64,000 nucleotides of DNA from positions 2,889,501 to 2,953,500 of the forward strand of contig NZ_CP094380.1 of NCBI RefSeq assembly GCF_022809775.1, written 5' to 3'. A program made the translations under genes and the position numbers. Below the pieces are notes generated by a model, which saw nothing but the letters and a program-made list of their open reading frames with translations, did not search any database and had not been told where the DNA came from. The stretch comes from Pseudodesulfovibrio tunisiensis. GTDB lineage: Bacteria; Desulfobacterota; Desulfovibrionia; Desulfovibrionales; Desulfovibrionaceae. Every line of letters starts with the position of its first letter. Positions within the stretch are counted from its first letter, which is position 1. This document shows, one piece after another, positions 1 to 9,523 of the stretch.

Positions 1-1594
1 CGGCCGCAGCCGTGCCCGAGCGTTCGGCCAGCTTGCGCACTTCGGCCGCCACCACAGCGAATCCCTTGCCGTGCTCTCCGGCACGCGCCGCCTCGATGGC
101 CGCGTTCAGGGCGAGCAGGTTGGTCTGGCGCGCGATCTCCTCGATGATGGAAATCTTTTCCGCAATGTTCTTCATGGCATCGACGGTCTGGGCCACGGCG
201 TCTCCGCCATTGCGCGCGTCTTCGGCCGCAGAGGCGGCAAGCTTTTCGGTCTGCTGCGCGTTCTCGGCGTTCTGATTGATGTTGGAGGCCATCTGCTCCA
301 TGCTGGCGGAGACTTCCTCGATGCTGGCCGCCTGTTCCGTGGCTCCCTGCGACACCGCCTGGGAAGCGGAGGAGAGTTCCTCGCTGCCTGCGGAAACATT
401 GTCCGTGGCGCTCTGCACTTCGGCCACGACCTGCCGCAGGCGCAGGACCATGTCGTTCAGGGAATCGGCCAGAATCCCGATTTCATCCTTCTGGCGGATT
501 TCCAGTTCCCGGGAAAAATCGCCTTCGGACATGGACTGGGCAAAGCTGACGGCCTTGAAGATCGGGCGGGTGATGGCCCGCGTGAGCAGGAATCCCAGCC
601 CCAGCGCGAGGAACACGCCGATGATCACGCCGCTGATGGTCGCGATCGATGCGGTGCCCGCATTGGCCTCGGCCTTGTCCAGTGTCTGGCGGACCAGAAC
701 GTCATTGGCCTGAATCAGGGCGTCGATGCTTTTCAGGGCCTCGGAAGTCCGCGTCGCGGAATCGCCCATGAGCAGGGAGATCATTTCCGTGAACAGGGCC
801 TGCGATTTTGCGGCATGTTCATGAAGTTCCTTGAATTTCGAGAAAATGTTTTCGGTGGCGGGCTGCAATTCCTCGCGAATCAGGGCGTGGGCCATTTCGT
901 CCTGCCCCAGCTCCATGGCTTCCTTGATGTTGCGCACGGCCTGATGGAACCGTTCATGTGGGAAGACGATGGATTGCAGTTCGGCTCTGAGCACGGGGTT
1001 CGAGGTCGTGAACGTTTGCAGCCATTTCCCGAAGGGACACGTCTTGGCGTTGGTGCCGCCACTGAATTCCATACCCGTATCCACGAGGTCCAGCGTCTGA
1101 GCTTCCAGAGCATAGTGGTCGCGTTCGAACGCGGCGAGGTTGCTCATCATCCTGTAGGGATTCAGAATGCCGGCGCTTTCGATTTCCCGGGAAAGGGCCA
1201 CGGCCCGGTCATTGGCCGTGATGCCCGCCTTCACGGTCGCCTGAAAGGCGTCGAAGAGCCGGTTTTCCTCTTCGGTTCTGGGAAGCAGCCGATACGCGGC
1301 GACCGAGTCGGCATAATGCTGCCGGGCCTGATCAATGGCATGGTACTGTCGTTCGCGGGTGGCTTCGTCCAGGTCCGGACTCATGAGCGTGCGCAGGCTC
1401 TGGTTGAGCAGGCGCAATTCGGCCTTGATCACGCCGAGATGCTTGACCGCAGGCAGTTTTTCCTCGCCCACGTTGCCGAGGTCGTCCGAGAGCGTGTCTA
1501 CGGCCGTGAGCGCCACCAGCCCTATGAACAGGGCTATCAGGGCGGATACGAGAAATCCGCCGAGCAGTTTCACCGATAGTTTGAGGTTCTTCAT
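1..1594 (-). CDS. methyl-accepting chemotaxis protein with periplasmic CZB-like zinc site (partial, 3' end off window)
   Basis: Inner-membrane chemoreceptor that would signal to CheA/CheW. Translated from the ATG at 1594 it has TM1 (about residues 7-30), a helical periplasmic region, TM2 (about 315-337), HAMP, and the start of the signalling hairpin. It is still in the conserved [12 protein letters not shown] region when it leaves the window. Inside the periplasmic segment is a CZB-like pattern: His160, then Cys186 in T-C-P-F-G-K-W, then His213 and His217 (H-E-R-F-H). That is the 3His/1Cys zinc set of CZB domains. In most known chemoreceptors CZB is cytoplasmic and C-terminal, so this placement is unusual. 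The ligand is not known; zinc or a zinc-sensitive signal is inference. Confidence 0.93.
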   Translation of the reverse strand, partial: MKNLKLSVKLLGGFLVSALIALFIGLVALTAVDTLSDDLGNVGEEKLPAVKHLGVIKAELRLLNQSLRTLMSPDLDEATRERQYHAIDQARQHYADSVAAYRLLPRTEEENRLFDAFQATVKAGITANDRAVALSREIESAGILNPYRMMSNLAAFERDHYALEAQTLDLVDTGMEFSGGTNAKTCPFGKWLQTFTTSNPVLRAELQSIVFPHERFHQAVRNIKEAMELGQDEMAHALIREELQPATENIFSKFKELHEHAAKSQALFTEMISLLMGDSATRTSEALKSIDALIQANDVLVRQTLDKAEANAGTASIATISGVIIGVFLALGLGFLLTRAITRPIFKAVSFAQSMSEGDFSRELEIRQKDEIGILADSLNDMVLRLRQVVAEVQSATDNVSAGSEELSSASQAVSQGATEQAASIEEVSASMEQMASNINQNAENAQQTEKLAASAAEDARNGGDAVAQTVDAMKNIAEKISIIEEIARQTNLLALNAAIEAARAGEHGKGFAVVAAEVRKLAERSGTAAA

Positions 1595-1758
1595 GATCGC
1601 GTCTCCTGACTCTGGGGGATTACGGTTTGCCGATCGCCGACAGTCGGCTCCCGGCTCTGTATGGGCTGGACGGCCCGGGCTTCCGGGCTCGGGCAGGAAT
1701 GGAAAAGCCGGGCGCGGGGGTTGCGCCCGGCTGCAAAACGCGGATAAGGACACTGGAT

Positions 1759-3009
1759 ATGTCCAACCGCTTCAGCCTGTTTCCGTTCATGCTTGTCCTT
1801 GGCCTCGTGGTCTGGGGCTTGTGCGTGATTGAGCCGGCCTCGGCTGGCGAGTTCGGATTCGGCACGGAAATGCATGTCGTTGTCGAAGCCGCCAACCTGC
1901 GTGCGGCTCCGGGCAGGAATGCGGGCAAGGTGGCGACGCTGGAACGCAACGCCTCCGTGATCCTGCTGGAATCCCGCGGCGCATGGCTCAGGGTGGCGTC
2001 CGTCACCAACCTTCAGGGCTGGGTTCGCCGGGATCTGGTGTCGGAGCGGCATCTGGTTCTGCTGCTGAAGGAACGGACAATGCTGCTGATGTGCGGCGAG
2101 GTTGCGGAAGCGGAGATTTCGGTGCGCGACTGCGGGGGATTGGTGCGTCCGGCACGTTATTTTGCCCGGCCGGACGAGCGGGGCGGATTCGTGCTGGATC
2201 GGATTCCCGCGGAATGGCGCGATCTTCTGTCTTCGGGCCGGATAACCTATGCGGAGTATGCCGGACTCGTGACCGGAACGCGTGGCAATGCGCCCGGGGG
2301 CCCGGCCCGGCTGTCCGGGACGCGGTGCGCGCGTGGGGTCGAGGTCTTGGCCAGCCCTCTTGCCCGGCTTCGCAGGCTGCTGCCCAAAGGGGCTCGGCTC
2401 GATGCATACGCGTCCGAAGCCGAGTATCTTGCCCTGAATGAGAATGGAGCCCTTGGCGCGGCCATGCAGGCCGGAAGCGAAGTCCAGCTTTGTTCGCCTG
2501 CCGCAGGCGTGCGCCCGGGCTGGATGCTTCCGCATCTGGCGTATCCGGGCGGGGACATACAGCCGGATTTCGCCAATTCCGCGGATGTGGTGGTCCGGGC
2601 CGTGCGGCATGCCGGACTGGACCTTCAGGCCCTTGTGCATGAGGACTACCTGCGTTTTCCGGATCGATATGCCGGAGTGCGCACCGGGGACATGGCCGCC
2701 ATGCACCGCAATCCCGAGGCGCTGCGCATCTGGCTGAAGCAGCATGCCCTGTCCCTGCCCGTGGATGCCGGGCTTGATCCTCTCGGGTTCGAGCCCGGAG
2801 ACATCGTGACACTGGACTCCGGCCTTGGGCCGACGCGCGGCACCGATCGCGTCGGCGTGGTCGCGGAAACGTGCAATCCCGCCGGGGTTCCGCTGCTGGT
2901 CACGGTGTGGGACATGGGCCAGAACGTGGGCTTGCGCGACGTGCTCGGACGGCGGCATCCCCGGACAACCGGTCATTTCCGGCTGCTGCATCTCTTCGAC
3001 TACAAGTAG
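1759..3009 (+). CDS. secreted SH3-domain protein with DUF1287-like C-terminal part
   Basis: A 416-residue exported protein of unknown function. The start at ATG 1759 is preferred because AAGGA lies just upstream and it begins a clean signal peptide (hydrophobic core about residues 10-24, likely cleavage after A-S-A). Residues about 35-95 resemble a bacterial SH3 domain, including the N-L-R-A-A-P-G and G-W-V-R signatures. The C-terminal 160 residues look like DUF1287: a F-E-P-G-D-I-V-T segment, a D-R-V-G-V-V segment, and a closing T-G-H-F-R-L motif. DUF1287 proteins are thought to belong to the NlpC/P60-like superfamily, so a cell-wall role is plausible but not demonstrated. Longer upstream starts would add a non-signal-like leader. 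Confidence 0.82.
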   Translation: MSNRFSLFPFMLVLGLVVWGLCVIEPASAGEFGFGTEMHVVVEAANLRAAPGRNAGKVATLERNASVILLESRGAWLRVASVTNLQGWVRRDLVSERHLVLLLKERTMLLMCGEVAEAEISVRDCGGLVRPARYFARPDERGGFVLDRIPAEWRDLLSSGRITYAEYAGLVTGTRGNAPGGPARLSGTRCARGVEVLASPLARLRRLLPKGARLDAYASEAEYLALNENGALGAAMQAGSEVQLCSPAAGVRPGWMLPHLAYPGGDIQPDFANSADVVVRAVRHAGLDLQALVHEDYLRFPDRYAGVRTGDMAAMHRNPEALRIWLKQHALSLPVDAGLDPLGFEPGDIVTLDSGLGPTRGTDRVGVVAETCNPAGVPLLVTVWDMGQNVGLRDVLGRRHPRTTGHFRLLHLFDYK

Positions 3010-3457
3010 ATTTCGCGCACGGCCCGTCGCCTTTCCCGGCCCCGGCTTTCGGTTGGTGGAACAAAAGCGGTGCGGGTCGCATGCACAATACATATGCTCG
3101 CGTACAGGCGCGCAGGAAAAGACGTTTCGCAGCATCAGATTTCGTATGAACAAGTGTCGATGTTTTCAGAAGTCCGAACCGCAGTTGCCGATCGGATCGG
3201 GTCGATTTCGATTCCAGTCGAGAATGATAACTTGGTTAACAAACGTTATTCGAACGTATAGCATGATTGGCTCCGGAGTCCATCCTTTTCATTGGGTGTC
3301 CGATATTTTGCCGGAGGCCTTTCGCGGCAGCCCCTCTGGCTGGCCGGGAAATCGGGCCTGACGAGCGGCTGCGCACGGGCGCTCCGGCCTGTCCCGCCTT
3401 GCGCTTGGTCCGCAAACCGGATACGGGACGGTATTCCTGAAACCATTGGAGAACCGT
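3010..3457. other. 448-bp gap without a recognisable gene
   Basis: No convincing coding frame on either strand. The middle (about 3170-3270) is clearly AT-richer than its surroundings and holds a short inverted repeat, ACGTT-attcg-AACGT near 3244-3258, beside a TATAGC hexamer. This could be promoter/operator DNA for the TPR gene at 3458, but no well-spaced promoter is visible. Confidence 0.4.
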
Positions 3458-4795
3458 GTGACCGATACTGCCGATTTCCTGTCTCCCGAGGCCATTGTTC
3501 AGGCTGTGCGCGCCATCGAGGCCGACAGCCCGTTGTCCGTGGAAGTGCTGTGCATGGCCGTGATGCTTGCGCCCGAACCGCTGCCTCTGGATTTCGCCCT
3601 GACACTGGACGGAGCCTCGCACAACCCCGCACTGCTCAATCCTGCGGCTGCGATCTTTGCCGTGGCCGCCACGCTGGACCCGGTCCTGAACAGCGGATTC
3701 ATGGAACAGGATCTGGCCACTGACACCCTGAGCGTGCCCGGGCATGTCCGGCGGGCATTGCGCGAGAGCATGACCCCGGAACAGGCTCGGGATTGGGCTT
3801 CCAGAGCCATGTATGCCCTGAATCTGGTCCTGCCGGACGTGGATCAGGAAATCTGGGATCGCGTGGATTTTCTGCTGCCGCACGTGCGAGCCTGCGCCGA
3901 TCTGGTGCGTGAACTCGGGGTGAACACGGCTGCGGCCAATCGCGTCCTGCACCAGACCGGGTATGCCCTGCACATGCAGGATCGCAACGAGGAGGCCGTG
4001 CCGTTCGTGGAGGCCGCCCTGAACGTGGACGTGGCGGTCAAGGGCGAAATGCACCCGGAGATTGCCGGGGACTACGAAGGACTGGGCATGGTCTGTCTGG
4101 CCGCCGGTCTTTTGGAAAAGGCGGCCGGGGCGCTGGAACGGAGTCTGCAAGTCTACGAGGCCGTGTTCACCGAGAACAATCCGGCCATGGCCCCGGTGCT
4201 GAACATGCTGGGCGTGGTGCGCATGCGTCTTGGCGAATTCGATGCCGCTGCCCGCTGTCTGGAGCGGTGTCGCGTCGTTCTGGAGGCCGGAGCCCCGGAC
4301 GATCCGGCTCTGGCCACCTGTCTGACCAACCTCGCCCATGCCCGGGAGGCGCTGGGTCAGCAAGCCGAGGCCCGTGTTCTGGCTGAAGCCGCGCTGCCCC
4401 TGATGGAGGACCTTGCCGGGCCGGAAAGCCCGGTGCTTCTGGAACTTCTGTACCTGCTCGCCCGGTTGCATCTGGCCAATGGCGACGCGGACAGGGCGGA
4501 ACAGGCGCATGACCGCGCCGTGCGCGTGGCCACCGGGGCATTTGGTCCGGACACGGTCATGACGAGTCGCGCCCTGTGCCTGCGGGGACTTTTTCTGGAC
4601 ACGGTCGGCCGCCGCGACGAAGCGCTTGAAGGCTTCCGGGGCGGGCTTGCCGTGTTGCAGGGCGAGCTTTCCCTTGGACCGGACACGCCGGACGAGGCGC
4701 TGGACCTGTGCGTGGATCTGCTGGAGCGTGTACGTGACCATGACGGCCTGCGCGAACTGGCGCACGCGGCCCTGCATCAGGTGGTTTCCCGGTAG
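3458..4795 (+). CDS. tetratricopeptide-repeat protein (kinesin-light-chain-like TPR)
   Basis: A cytoplasmic 445-residue helical-repeat protein, probably a protein-interaction scaffold; partner unknown. The GTG at 3458 is chosen because GGAG sits 6 nt upstream; an in-frame TTG at 3446 would overlap that site. From about residue 155 it has successive 42-residue TPR units of the kinesin-light-chain type, for example H-P-E-I-A-G-D-Y-E-G-L-G and a following A-L-E-R-S-L motif. The N-terminal 150 residues show no known domain. A Rho-independent terminator follows at 4836-4878. Monocistronic by position. Confidence 0.8.
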   Translation: MTDTADFLSPEAIVQAVRAIEADSPLSVEVLCMAVMLAPEPLPLDFALTLDGASHNPALLNPAAAIFAVAATLDPVLNSGFMEQDLATDTLSVPGHVRRALRESMTPEQARDWASRAMYALNLVLPDVDQEIWDRVDFLLPHVRACADLVRELGVNTAAANRVLHQTGYALHMQDRNEEAVPFVEAALNVDVAVKGEMHPEIAGDYEGLGMVCLAAGLLEKAAGALERSLQVYEAVFTENNPAMAPVLNMLGVVRMRLGEFDAAARCLERCRVVLEAGAPDDPALATCLTNLAHAREALGQQAEARVLAEAALPLMEDLAGPESPVLLELLYLLARLHLANGDADRAEQAHDRAVRVATGAFGPDTVMTSRALCLRGLFLDTVGRRDEALEGFRGGLAVLQGELSLGPDTPDEALDLCVDLLERVRDHDGLRELAHAALHQVVSR

Positions 4796-4835
4796 AAGAG
4801 CGGTTTTCCCCTGATCGGCTCTGCTGTTGAAACTG

Positions 4836-4878
4836 GCCCGCCTCCTTCACGTGCTGTCGTGTCGGACGCGGGCTTTTT
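4836..4878 (+). terminator. Rho-independent terminator after the TPR gene
   Basis: GCCCGC at 4836-4841 pairs with GCGGGC at 4868-4873, with TCC/GGA extending the stem past one mismatch, followed by five T. Confidence 0.55.
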
Positions 4879-4969
4879 GATGCCCTGTTTTTCGCCGTGG
4901 ACCCAGACCGCGTTCCCAACCTGCTGACATCATTTGTCAAAACGAGATTCTCGGCTATCGATTCCGGTA

Positions 4970-5008
4970 TTGACTGCCAGGTTCTGTTTTGCTATTTTGC
5001 CAAATAGC
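4970..5008 (+). promoter_or_regulatory. arsR promoter and overlapping ArsR-type operator
   Basis: TTGACT (4970-4975), a 17-bp spacer, and TATTTT (4993-4998). A perfect 7-bp inverted repeat, GCTATTT-tgcc-AAATAGC (4991-5008), covers the -10. This layout suits an autorepressing ArsR/SmtB protein that leaves DNA when metal binds. The match is seen directly; binding is inference. Confidence 0.75.
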
Positions 5009-5043
5009 CAATCGGTTGAGGCGAAGACAGCCATGGAGGCGAC

Positions 5044-5364
5044 ATGAAGACCCTGAACACGAGGGAACGGAATTCGGCTCGGGCCGAAGTTTTCAAGGCG
5101 CTGGGGCATCCGGCGCGAATGGTCATGGTGGATGCCCTGTGCCGTGACGAAATGTGCGTGTGCGATCTGCGCGACCTTGTTGATCTGGACATGTCCACAG
5201 TGTCCAAGCATCTGTCCGTGCTGAAGAATGCGGGCGTGGTGGCTTCGCGCAAGCAGGGCAACTGGGCGTGGTATCGGCTGGAAATGCCGTGCGTGATCAA
5301 GTTTCTCGAATGTCTGGATGCAACGCTGGACAAGCGGGTGCGGCCCGCAGAGGATGGAATATGA
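5044..5364 (+). CDS. ArsR/SmtB-family metal-responsive repressor
   Basis: A 106-residue winged-helix repressor, expected to act as a dimer on the palindrome just upstream. It carries the ArsR-type motif E-M-C-V-C-D-L with Cys38 and Cys40, the alpha3 thiolate pair used to sense As(III)/Sb(III) or soft metals in the ELCVCDL class. The recognition helix region S-T-V-S-K-H-L-S-V-L follows. The stop overlaps the start of the permease gene (ATGA), so both are translated from one mRNA. The specific inducer cannot be read from the sequence; arsenite or another thiophilic metal is most likely. Confidence 0.9.
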   Translation: MKTLNTRERNSARAEVFKALGHPARMVMVDALCRDEMCVCDLRDLVDLDMSTVSKHLSVLKNAGVVASRKQGNWAWYRLEMPCVIKFLECLDATLDKRVRPAEDGI

Positions 5365-6470
5365 AGGATTTGAAGATGGCCCCTCAGGAGCCGTGCGACT
5401 GCGCGAGCGGGAAAAAGCGGAAAAAGGTCAGGAAGCCGAGTGCATGGGACTCGTCGCTGGGCAGGAAGCTGAACGTGCTGGCCGCCGGACTGATGGTCTG
5501 GTTCGTGGTCTATTACCAGCTCCCGGCCTTTGCCTCGTGGGTCACTGTGGACCTGTTCGGGCTGGTCCCGACCACGCATCTGGGCGAGGCCGTGCGCTTT
5601 TTCGTCTATGACACGCCCAAGGTGCTCATGCTGCTGGTGCTCATCGTGTTTTTCGTGGGCGTGCTGCGTTCCTTTTTCACACCGGAGCGCACCCGGCAGC
5701 TTCTGGCCGGGCGGCGCGAGCTGGCGGGCAATTCCCTTGCCGCGCTGCTGGGCGTGGCCACGCCGTTCTGTTCGTGTTCGGCCGTGCCTCTGTTCGTGGG
5801 ATTCGTGACTGCGGGCGTGCCCCTTGGCGTGACCTTTTCCTTTCTGATTTCCGCGCCCATGGTCAACGAGGTGGCCCTTGTCCTGCTCTACGGCCTGTTC
5901 GGCTGGAAGGTCGCGGCCCTGTATGTGGGCATGGGCCTGCTCATCGCCATTGTGGCTGGCTGGGTCATCGGTCGCATGAACATGGAAAAGCATCTTCAGC
6001 CGTGGGTGCGCAATCAGCTCGCCATGGGCGGCGCGCCTGCCCGGCAGGACATGACGTGGCCCGAACGCATCGACTCGGGCTACGAGGCCGTGCGCGACAT
6101 TCTGGGCAAGGTCTGGCTGTACGTGGTGATCGGCATCGGCATCGGCGCGGCCATTCACGGCTATGTGCCCGAGGATTTCATGGCCGGCATCATGGGCAGG
6201 GGCGCATGGTGGGCCGTGCCTCTGGCCGTGGTCATGGGCATTCCCATGTACACCAATGCCGCAGGCATCGTGCCCGTGATCCACGCCCTGATCGGCAAGG
6301 GCGCCGCGCTCGGGTCGGCACTGGCCTTCATGATGTCGGTCATTGCCCTGTCCCTGCCCGAAATGATGATCCTGAAGCGGGTGCTCATGCCCCGGCTGCT
6401 GCTGGTCTTTGTCGGCGTGGTCGGCTGCGGCATATTGATCGTGGGATATTTGTTCAACGCGCTCTTGTAA
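5361..6470 (+). CDS. permease of the DUF318/ArsP-YraQ family
   Basis: A 369-residue inner-membrane protein with a basic, Cys-containing N-terminus followed by about eight transmembrane helices. The family signature T-P-F-C-S-C-S-A-V-P (residues about 134-143) is intact; in ArsP the related cysteines bind organoarsenicals. The ATG at 5361 overlaps the arsR stop by 4 bp, which fixes the start. Coupling to an ArsR repressor and to a DGC-domain cysteine protein suggests an efflux or metal/thiol-handling operon. The exact substrate is unknown; methylarsenite efflux is one possibility. Confidence 0.85.
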   Translation: MKDLKMAPQEPCDCASGKKRKKVRKPSAWDSSLGRKLNVLAAGLMVWFVVYYQLPAFASWVTVDLFGLVPTTHLGEAVRFFVYDTPKVLMLLVLIVFFVGVLRSFFTPERTRQLLAGRRELAGNSLAALLGVATPFCSCSAVPLFVGFVTAGVPLGVTFSFLISAPMVNEVALVLLYGLFGWKVAALYVGMGLLIAIVAGWVIGRMNMEKHLQPWVRNQLAMGGAPARQDMTWPERIDSGYEAVRDILGKVWLYVVIGIGIGAAIHGYVPEDFMAGIMGRGAWWAVPLAVVMGIPMYTNAAGIVPVIHALIGKGAALGSALAFMMSVIALSLPEMMILKRVLMPRLLLVFVGVVGCGILIVGYLFNALL

Positions 6471-6474
6471 CAAC

Positions 6475-6510
6475 GGCCGCCGTCTGCCACTATGCGGACG
6501 GCGGCGTTTT
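6475..6510 (+). terminator. hairpin with T-run between permease and DGC genes
   Basis: GCCGCCGTC (6476-6484) pairs with GACGGCGGC (6497-6505) and is followed by G then four T. It probably attenuates read-through into the next gene, lowering its level relative to the permease. Confidence 0.6.
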
Positions 6511-6564
6511 CCTGTCCGGTCATGTGATCATGTGGGCAATCATGCAACTGTAAAGGAGGACCAT

Positions 6565-6927
6565 ATGGCTGGAGACCCGAAATTCGCAAAACTCATTTTC
6601 AGCTGTTCCGGTTGCGCGGACGTGGGCGAGATCGCGGACCAGACCGCGCGCAGACTGACCCGCGACGGAGTGGGCAGGATGTTCTGCCTCGCGTCCATGG
6701 CCGCAGGCATTGAAAAGAAGATCAAGATTGCTCAGGACGCGGACAAGGTGCTGGTGATGGACGGCTGTCCTCTGGATTGCGCCAGCAAGACCCTTGCCGC
6801 TGCGGACATTCCCTGGACCGCGCGACTGCGCATGACCGATCAGGGATTCGACAAGGGCGAATCCCCGGCCACGCCGGAGCGCATCGACCTTGCCGCGGAC
6901 ATCGCGCGCAAGGCGTTTGAAAGCTGA
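6565..6927 (+). CDS. DGC-domain putative zinc-binding protein
   Basis: A 120-residue small cysteine protein of the DGC family (PF08859). The family hallmarks are present: C-S-G-C-A-D-V-G near the N-terminus, a central C-L-A-S, and D-G-C-P-L-D-C-A near residue 70, giving four or more conserved cysteines that may bind zinc or another soft metal. The start ATG 6565 has an excellent AAAGGAGGA site at 6552-6560. It lies downstream of arsR and the permease, a common pairing, and is likely part of the same metal-response unit. Biochemical function is not established. Confidence 0.82.
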   Translation: MAGDPKFAKLIFSCSGCADVGEIADQTARRLTRDGVGRMFCLASMAAGIEKKIKIAQDADKVLVMDGCPLDCASKTLAAADIPWTARLRMTDQGFDKGESPATPERIDLAADIARKAFES

Positions 6928-6937
6928 TTTCCTTCGG

Positions 6938-6972
6938 GCGGCGCAAACCTTTTCGGGATGCGCCGCTTTTTT
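6938..6972 (+). terminator. terminator between the DGC gene and the convergent usp gene
   Basis: GCGGCGCA (6938-6945) and TGCGCCGC (6959-6966) form a perfect 8-bp stem followed by six T, directly against the stop of the oppositely oriented usp gene. Confidence 0.75.
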
Positions 6973-7917
6973 CTATTTCACCACCAGCACGGAATTGGCG
7001 GCGTGTTCGGCCACGGCATGGGCAACGCATGCCGTGCGCGCGAACCACGGCTTGTCCGATTCGCCCACCACGATCACGGACATGGGCGCTCCCATTTCCA
7101 CGATGGTGGCGACCGGATCGCCCACGGGTGTGAGCACGTCCCGAAGCGTCAGGCCCTGTTCCCGGAAATGGGTTGCCGCGTGATTCGCGGCCTTGCGCGC
7201 GGCTTCCATGCCGGTCTCGTCCTCGGCCACGGACACCACGGTCACGGGACAGCCGCATGCTGCCGCGAACCGGGCCGCCTTGGGCAGCATGGCGAGGCTG
7301 CGCTCGGAATCGTTCACGCAGATCAGCACGCCCTGATCGGGCCGCAGGTTGCGCGCCACGAGTACGGAACACGGAGCATGGGCTGCAAGGCGCAGGGCCA
7401 GGGACTTGCGGGACAGCAGCTTTCTGAATCCCGTGGGCGGGGCCTCCTGCGAGCCGCCCACGATGAGCAGGTCGAAACGGAACCGGTTCGCCTCGTCCAC
7501 CACGGCCGAGGTCACGTCCTCTGCCGCGCGCAGCCGCAGGCTGACCTGTCCGCCGCACGGGCTTTCGTAGCGGATCACGTATTCTCCGGCCGGGTCGCCG
7601 GAAAGGTCGCGGTGGGTCCATTCCCCGCCCGAACCCTCCTTGATTTCTCCGAGTTCGGCCAGAATGTCCCGGGCCTGCCGCAGTTGGGTGAAGCCCGGCA
7701 GTTCCAGTCCCCACCCCAGCATGTTTTCCCGCGCCACCCGCACTTCCAGCCCGCCCGAGGTCAGGCCGCTGTCCACGGGCCGGACATAGAGCAGGGCGAT
7801 GTCCGAGCACTCGCGTTCATTGATGCGTGCGGCAAATCCCAATCCGGCCAGAGCTTCGGGACCGCCGCCGATGCAGATGAGGATGCGCGGGGAATTCGGG
7901 GTGCAGGTGGTGTTCAT
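6973..7917 (-). CDS. universal stress protein, tandem Usp domains
   Basis: A 314-residue cytoplasmic protein with two UspA-like folds. The first (about residues 10-170) ends in a D-L-L-I-V-G-G-S segment; the second (about 180-314) ends in S-V-I-V-V-G-E-S and the strand S-V-L-V-V. The start at 7917 is preceded by GGAGAGAGGAG. A longer upstream frame would run into the transporter gene without Usp similarity. It lies 10 bp downstream of the SLC13-type transporter gene on the same strand, so the two are probably cotranscribed, a frequent Usp-transporter pairing. Nucleotide binding is plausible but the G-x2-G-x9-G-S/T motif is degenerate. Confidence 0.85.
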   Translation of the reverse strand: MNTTCTPNSPRILICIGGGPEALAGLGFAARINERECSDIALLYVRPVDSGLTSGGLEVRVARENMLGWGLELPGFTQLRQARDILAELGEIKEGSGGEWTHRDLSGDPAGEYVIRYESPCGGQVSLRLRAAEDVTSAVVDEANRFRFDLLIVGGSQEAPPTGFRKLLSRKSLALRLAAHAPCSVLVARNLRPDQGVLICVNDSERSLAMLPKAARFAAACGCPVTVVSVAEDETGMEAARKAANHAATHFREQGLTLRDVLTPVGDPVATIVEMGAPMSVIVVGESDKPWFARTACVAHAVAEHAANSVLVVK

Positions 7918-7927
7918 CTCCTCTCTC

Positions 7928-9388
7928 CTATAGGCCCACGAGCGGCCAGTACAATCTGGACGCCAGCAGCAGTATCGCGAACGAGAGCAGGGCGAGCCGC
8001 CAGCCCGCGCGCAGGAAATCCGGGGAATGCAGATACCCGGACGAATGCACGATGGTGCTGGCCGGGGTGCCGATGACCGTGAAATACGCAAAGGCCGAGG
8101 AAATCGCGGTTGCGAATCCCACGGCAAGGGGATTGGTTTCGCTGCCGGCCGCAATGCTCAGGACGATGGGACCGAGCACGGCCACGGCCGCACCGTTGCT
8201 CATGGTGTTGGTGACAAGGGTCGTGAGCAGCATGACCGCAAAGAGCAGCCCCGTGCCGCTGCCCATGCCCAGCGGTGTGAACAGGTCCATGAACAGCCCG
8301 GCCACCCAGGATGCCGCGCCTGTCTCGCGCATCTGCACGCCAAGGGATATGGCGGCGGCGTAGAGCAGGACCACGCCCCAGTTCACCCCGGAGTTCAGGT
8401 CGGACCAGCGCACCAGCCCGGCCACCAGAAACAGCACGGCCCCGAGTACGGCAATGGTGCCCATGCCCACGCTGCCGGAAAAGCCCACCCAGCCCACCAG
8501 GGTTGCCAGAAACAGGACAATGGCCGCGTAATGCCGTCCCTGAAGCGCACCTTCCTGTCCGACCTGTTCCCTGAGCTGGGCCACGGCCGGGCCGAGGTCG
8601 CGGATGCGCGTGCGGAACGTGAAGCGCAGGATCAGGTGCATGAACGGAAGCTGGATCAGGAACACGGGATAGGCAAAGATCATCCAGCGCAGGTAGCTGA
8701 CCTTGTATTCGAAGGTTGCCGGATCGTCCGAGGCATAGAAGAAGTCCCGCCAGTAGTCGATCATGATGGCGTTGCGCGCCCCGCCGGACGGGGTGCCGAT
8801 TCCGGCCATGGCGCAGGCATAGGAAATGGAGAACAGGAACAGCACGGCCAGCTTGCGGCGTTCGCCCGGATCGTCCGTGGCGAGCTGGACAAGGGACAGG
8901 GCCACGGGCAGCATCATGGCCGCGACCGTGTGCTCGCCGATGAACGAGGCGAGCAGCCCGGAGAACACGGACAGGCCGAACGCGATGGCATAGGTGCCCG
9001 AGCCCGTGATGCGCACGATGATCAGGGCCAGCCGTTTGTCCAGATTCTGCTTCACCAGCGCCACGGCCAGCATGAGCGAGCCCATGATGAACAGCACCGA
9101 ATCCTTCATCAGGCTCCGGGCCACGCTGTTGGAATCCAGCCCGAGCAGGAACACCTGCCCCAGCACGATGAGCAGGGCCACGCCGGGCAGGGGAATCGGT
9201 TCGGTCACGAACAGCATGGTCGCGCCCACGGTCATGGCCAGCACCTTCCAGCCAGCCGGAGAGACTCCCTCCGGAGCCGGAACGAGCAGCATTGCGGCCA
9301 TGACCGCCAGTGTGATGAAAAACCAGCGTTTTTCGCGCAGATAATGGATCACGATGGCAATATACCTTGTGCCGTCCCTTTTTTCCAC
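7928..9388 (-). CDS. SLC13/DASS-family anion transporter
   Basis: A 486-residue inner-membrane carrier with about 11-12 hydrophobic helices. It shows the duplicated architecture of divalent-anion:sodium symporters, including the S-F-I-G-E-H-T-V-A-A-M-M-L-P stretch and the C-terminal T-N-T-M-S-N-G-A-A segment that corresponds to the S-N-T motif forming the sodium/substrate site. Substrates in the family are C4-dicarboxylates, citrate or sulfate; in a sulfate reducer either dicarboxylate or sulfate uptake is reasonable, but sequence alone does not decide. The start is uncertain: GTG 9388 gives the longest form but has no clear ribosome binding site, and GTG 9352 is an alternative. Confidence 0.83.
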   Translation of the reverse strand: MEKRDGTRYIAIVIHYLREKRWFFITLAVMAAMLLVPAPEGVSPAGWKVLAMTVGATMLFVTEPIPLPGVALLIVLGQVFLLGLDSNSVARSLMKDSVLFIMGSLMLAVALVKQNLDKRLALIIVRITGSGTYAIAFGLSVFSGLLASFIGEHTVAAMMLPVALSLVQLATDDPGERRKLAVLFLFSISYACAMAGIGTPSGGARNAIMIDYWRDFFYASDDPATFEYKVSYLRWMIFAYPVFLIQLPFMHLILRFTFRTRIRDLGPAVAQLREQVGQEGALQGRHYAAIVLFLATLVGWVGFSGSVGMGTIAVLGAVLFLVAGLVRWSDLNSGVNWGVVLLYAAAISLGVQMRETGAASWVAGLFMDLFTPLGMGSGTGLLFAVMLLTTLVTNTMSNGAAVAVLGPIVLSIAAGSETNPLAVGFATAISSAFAYFTVIGTPASTIVHSSGYLHSPDFLRAGWRLALLSFAILLLASRLYWPLVGL

Positions 9389-9523
9389 GAAAAAGCCGAA
9401 TCATGGTATGCCTTGCTTCACCATGGTTTTTCCATCCCGGAAACATGCGGATTTCCGGCTTGGTTTTTCGCGGGAAATGTGTTGATCTCGGCGCGATTTT
9501 TCACTTCAGCAGACAGGTTCATT

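Noticed and set aside
71..1579. Long plus-strand open frame of about 500 codons opposite the first chemoreceptor
   Set aside because: It is antisense to conserved MCP sequence, has no recognisable protein character, and arises from high GC. The same applies to long antisense frames opposite murJ (12402-14435), the arsR/permease region (4992-6473), rlmN (23203-25176), htpG (35052-36902) and both tandem MCPs (37240-39177, 39418-42297).
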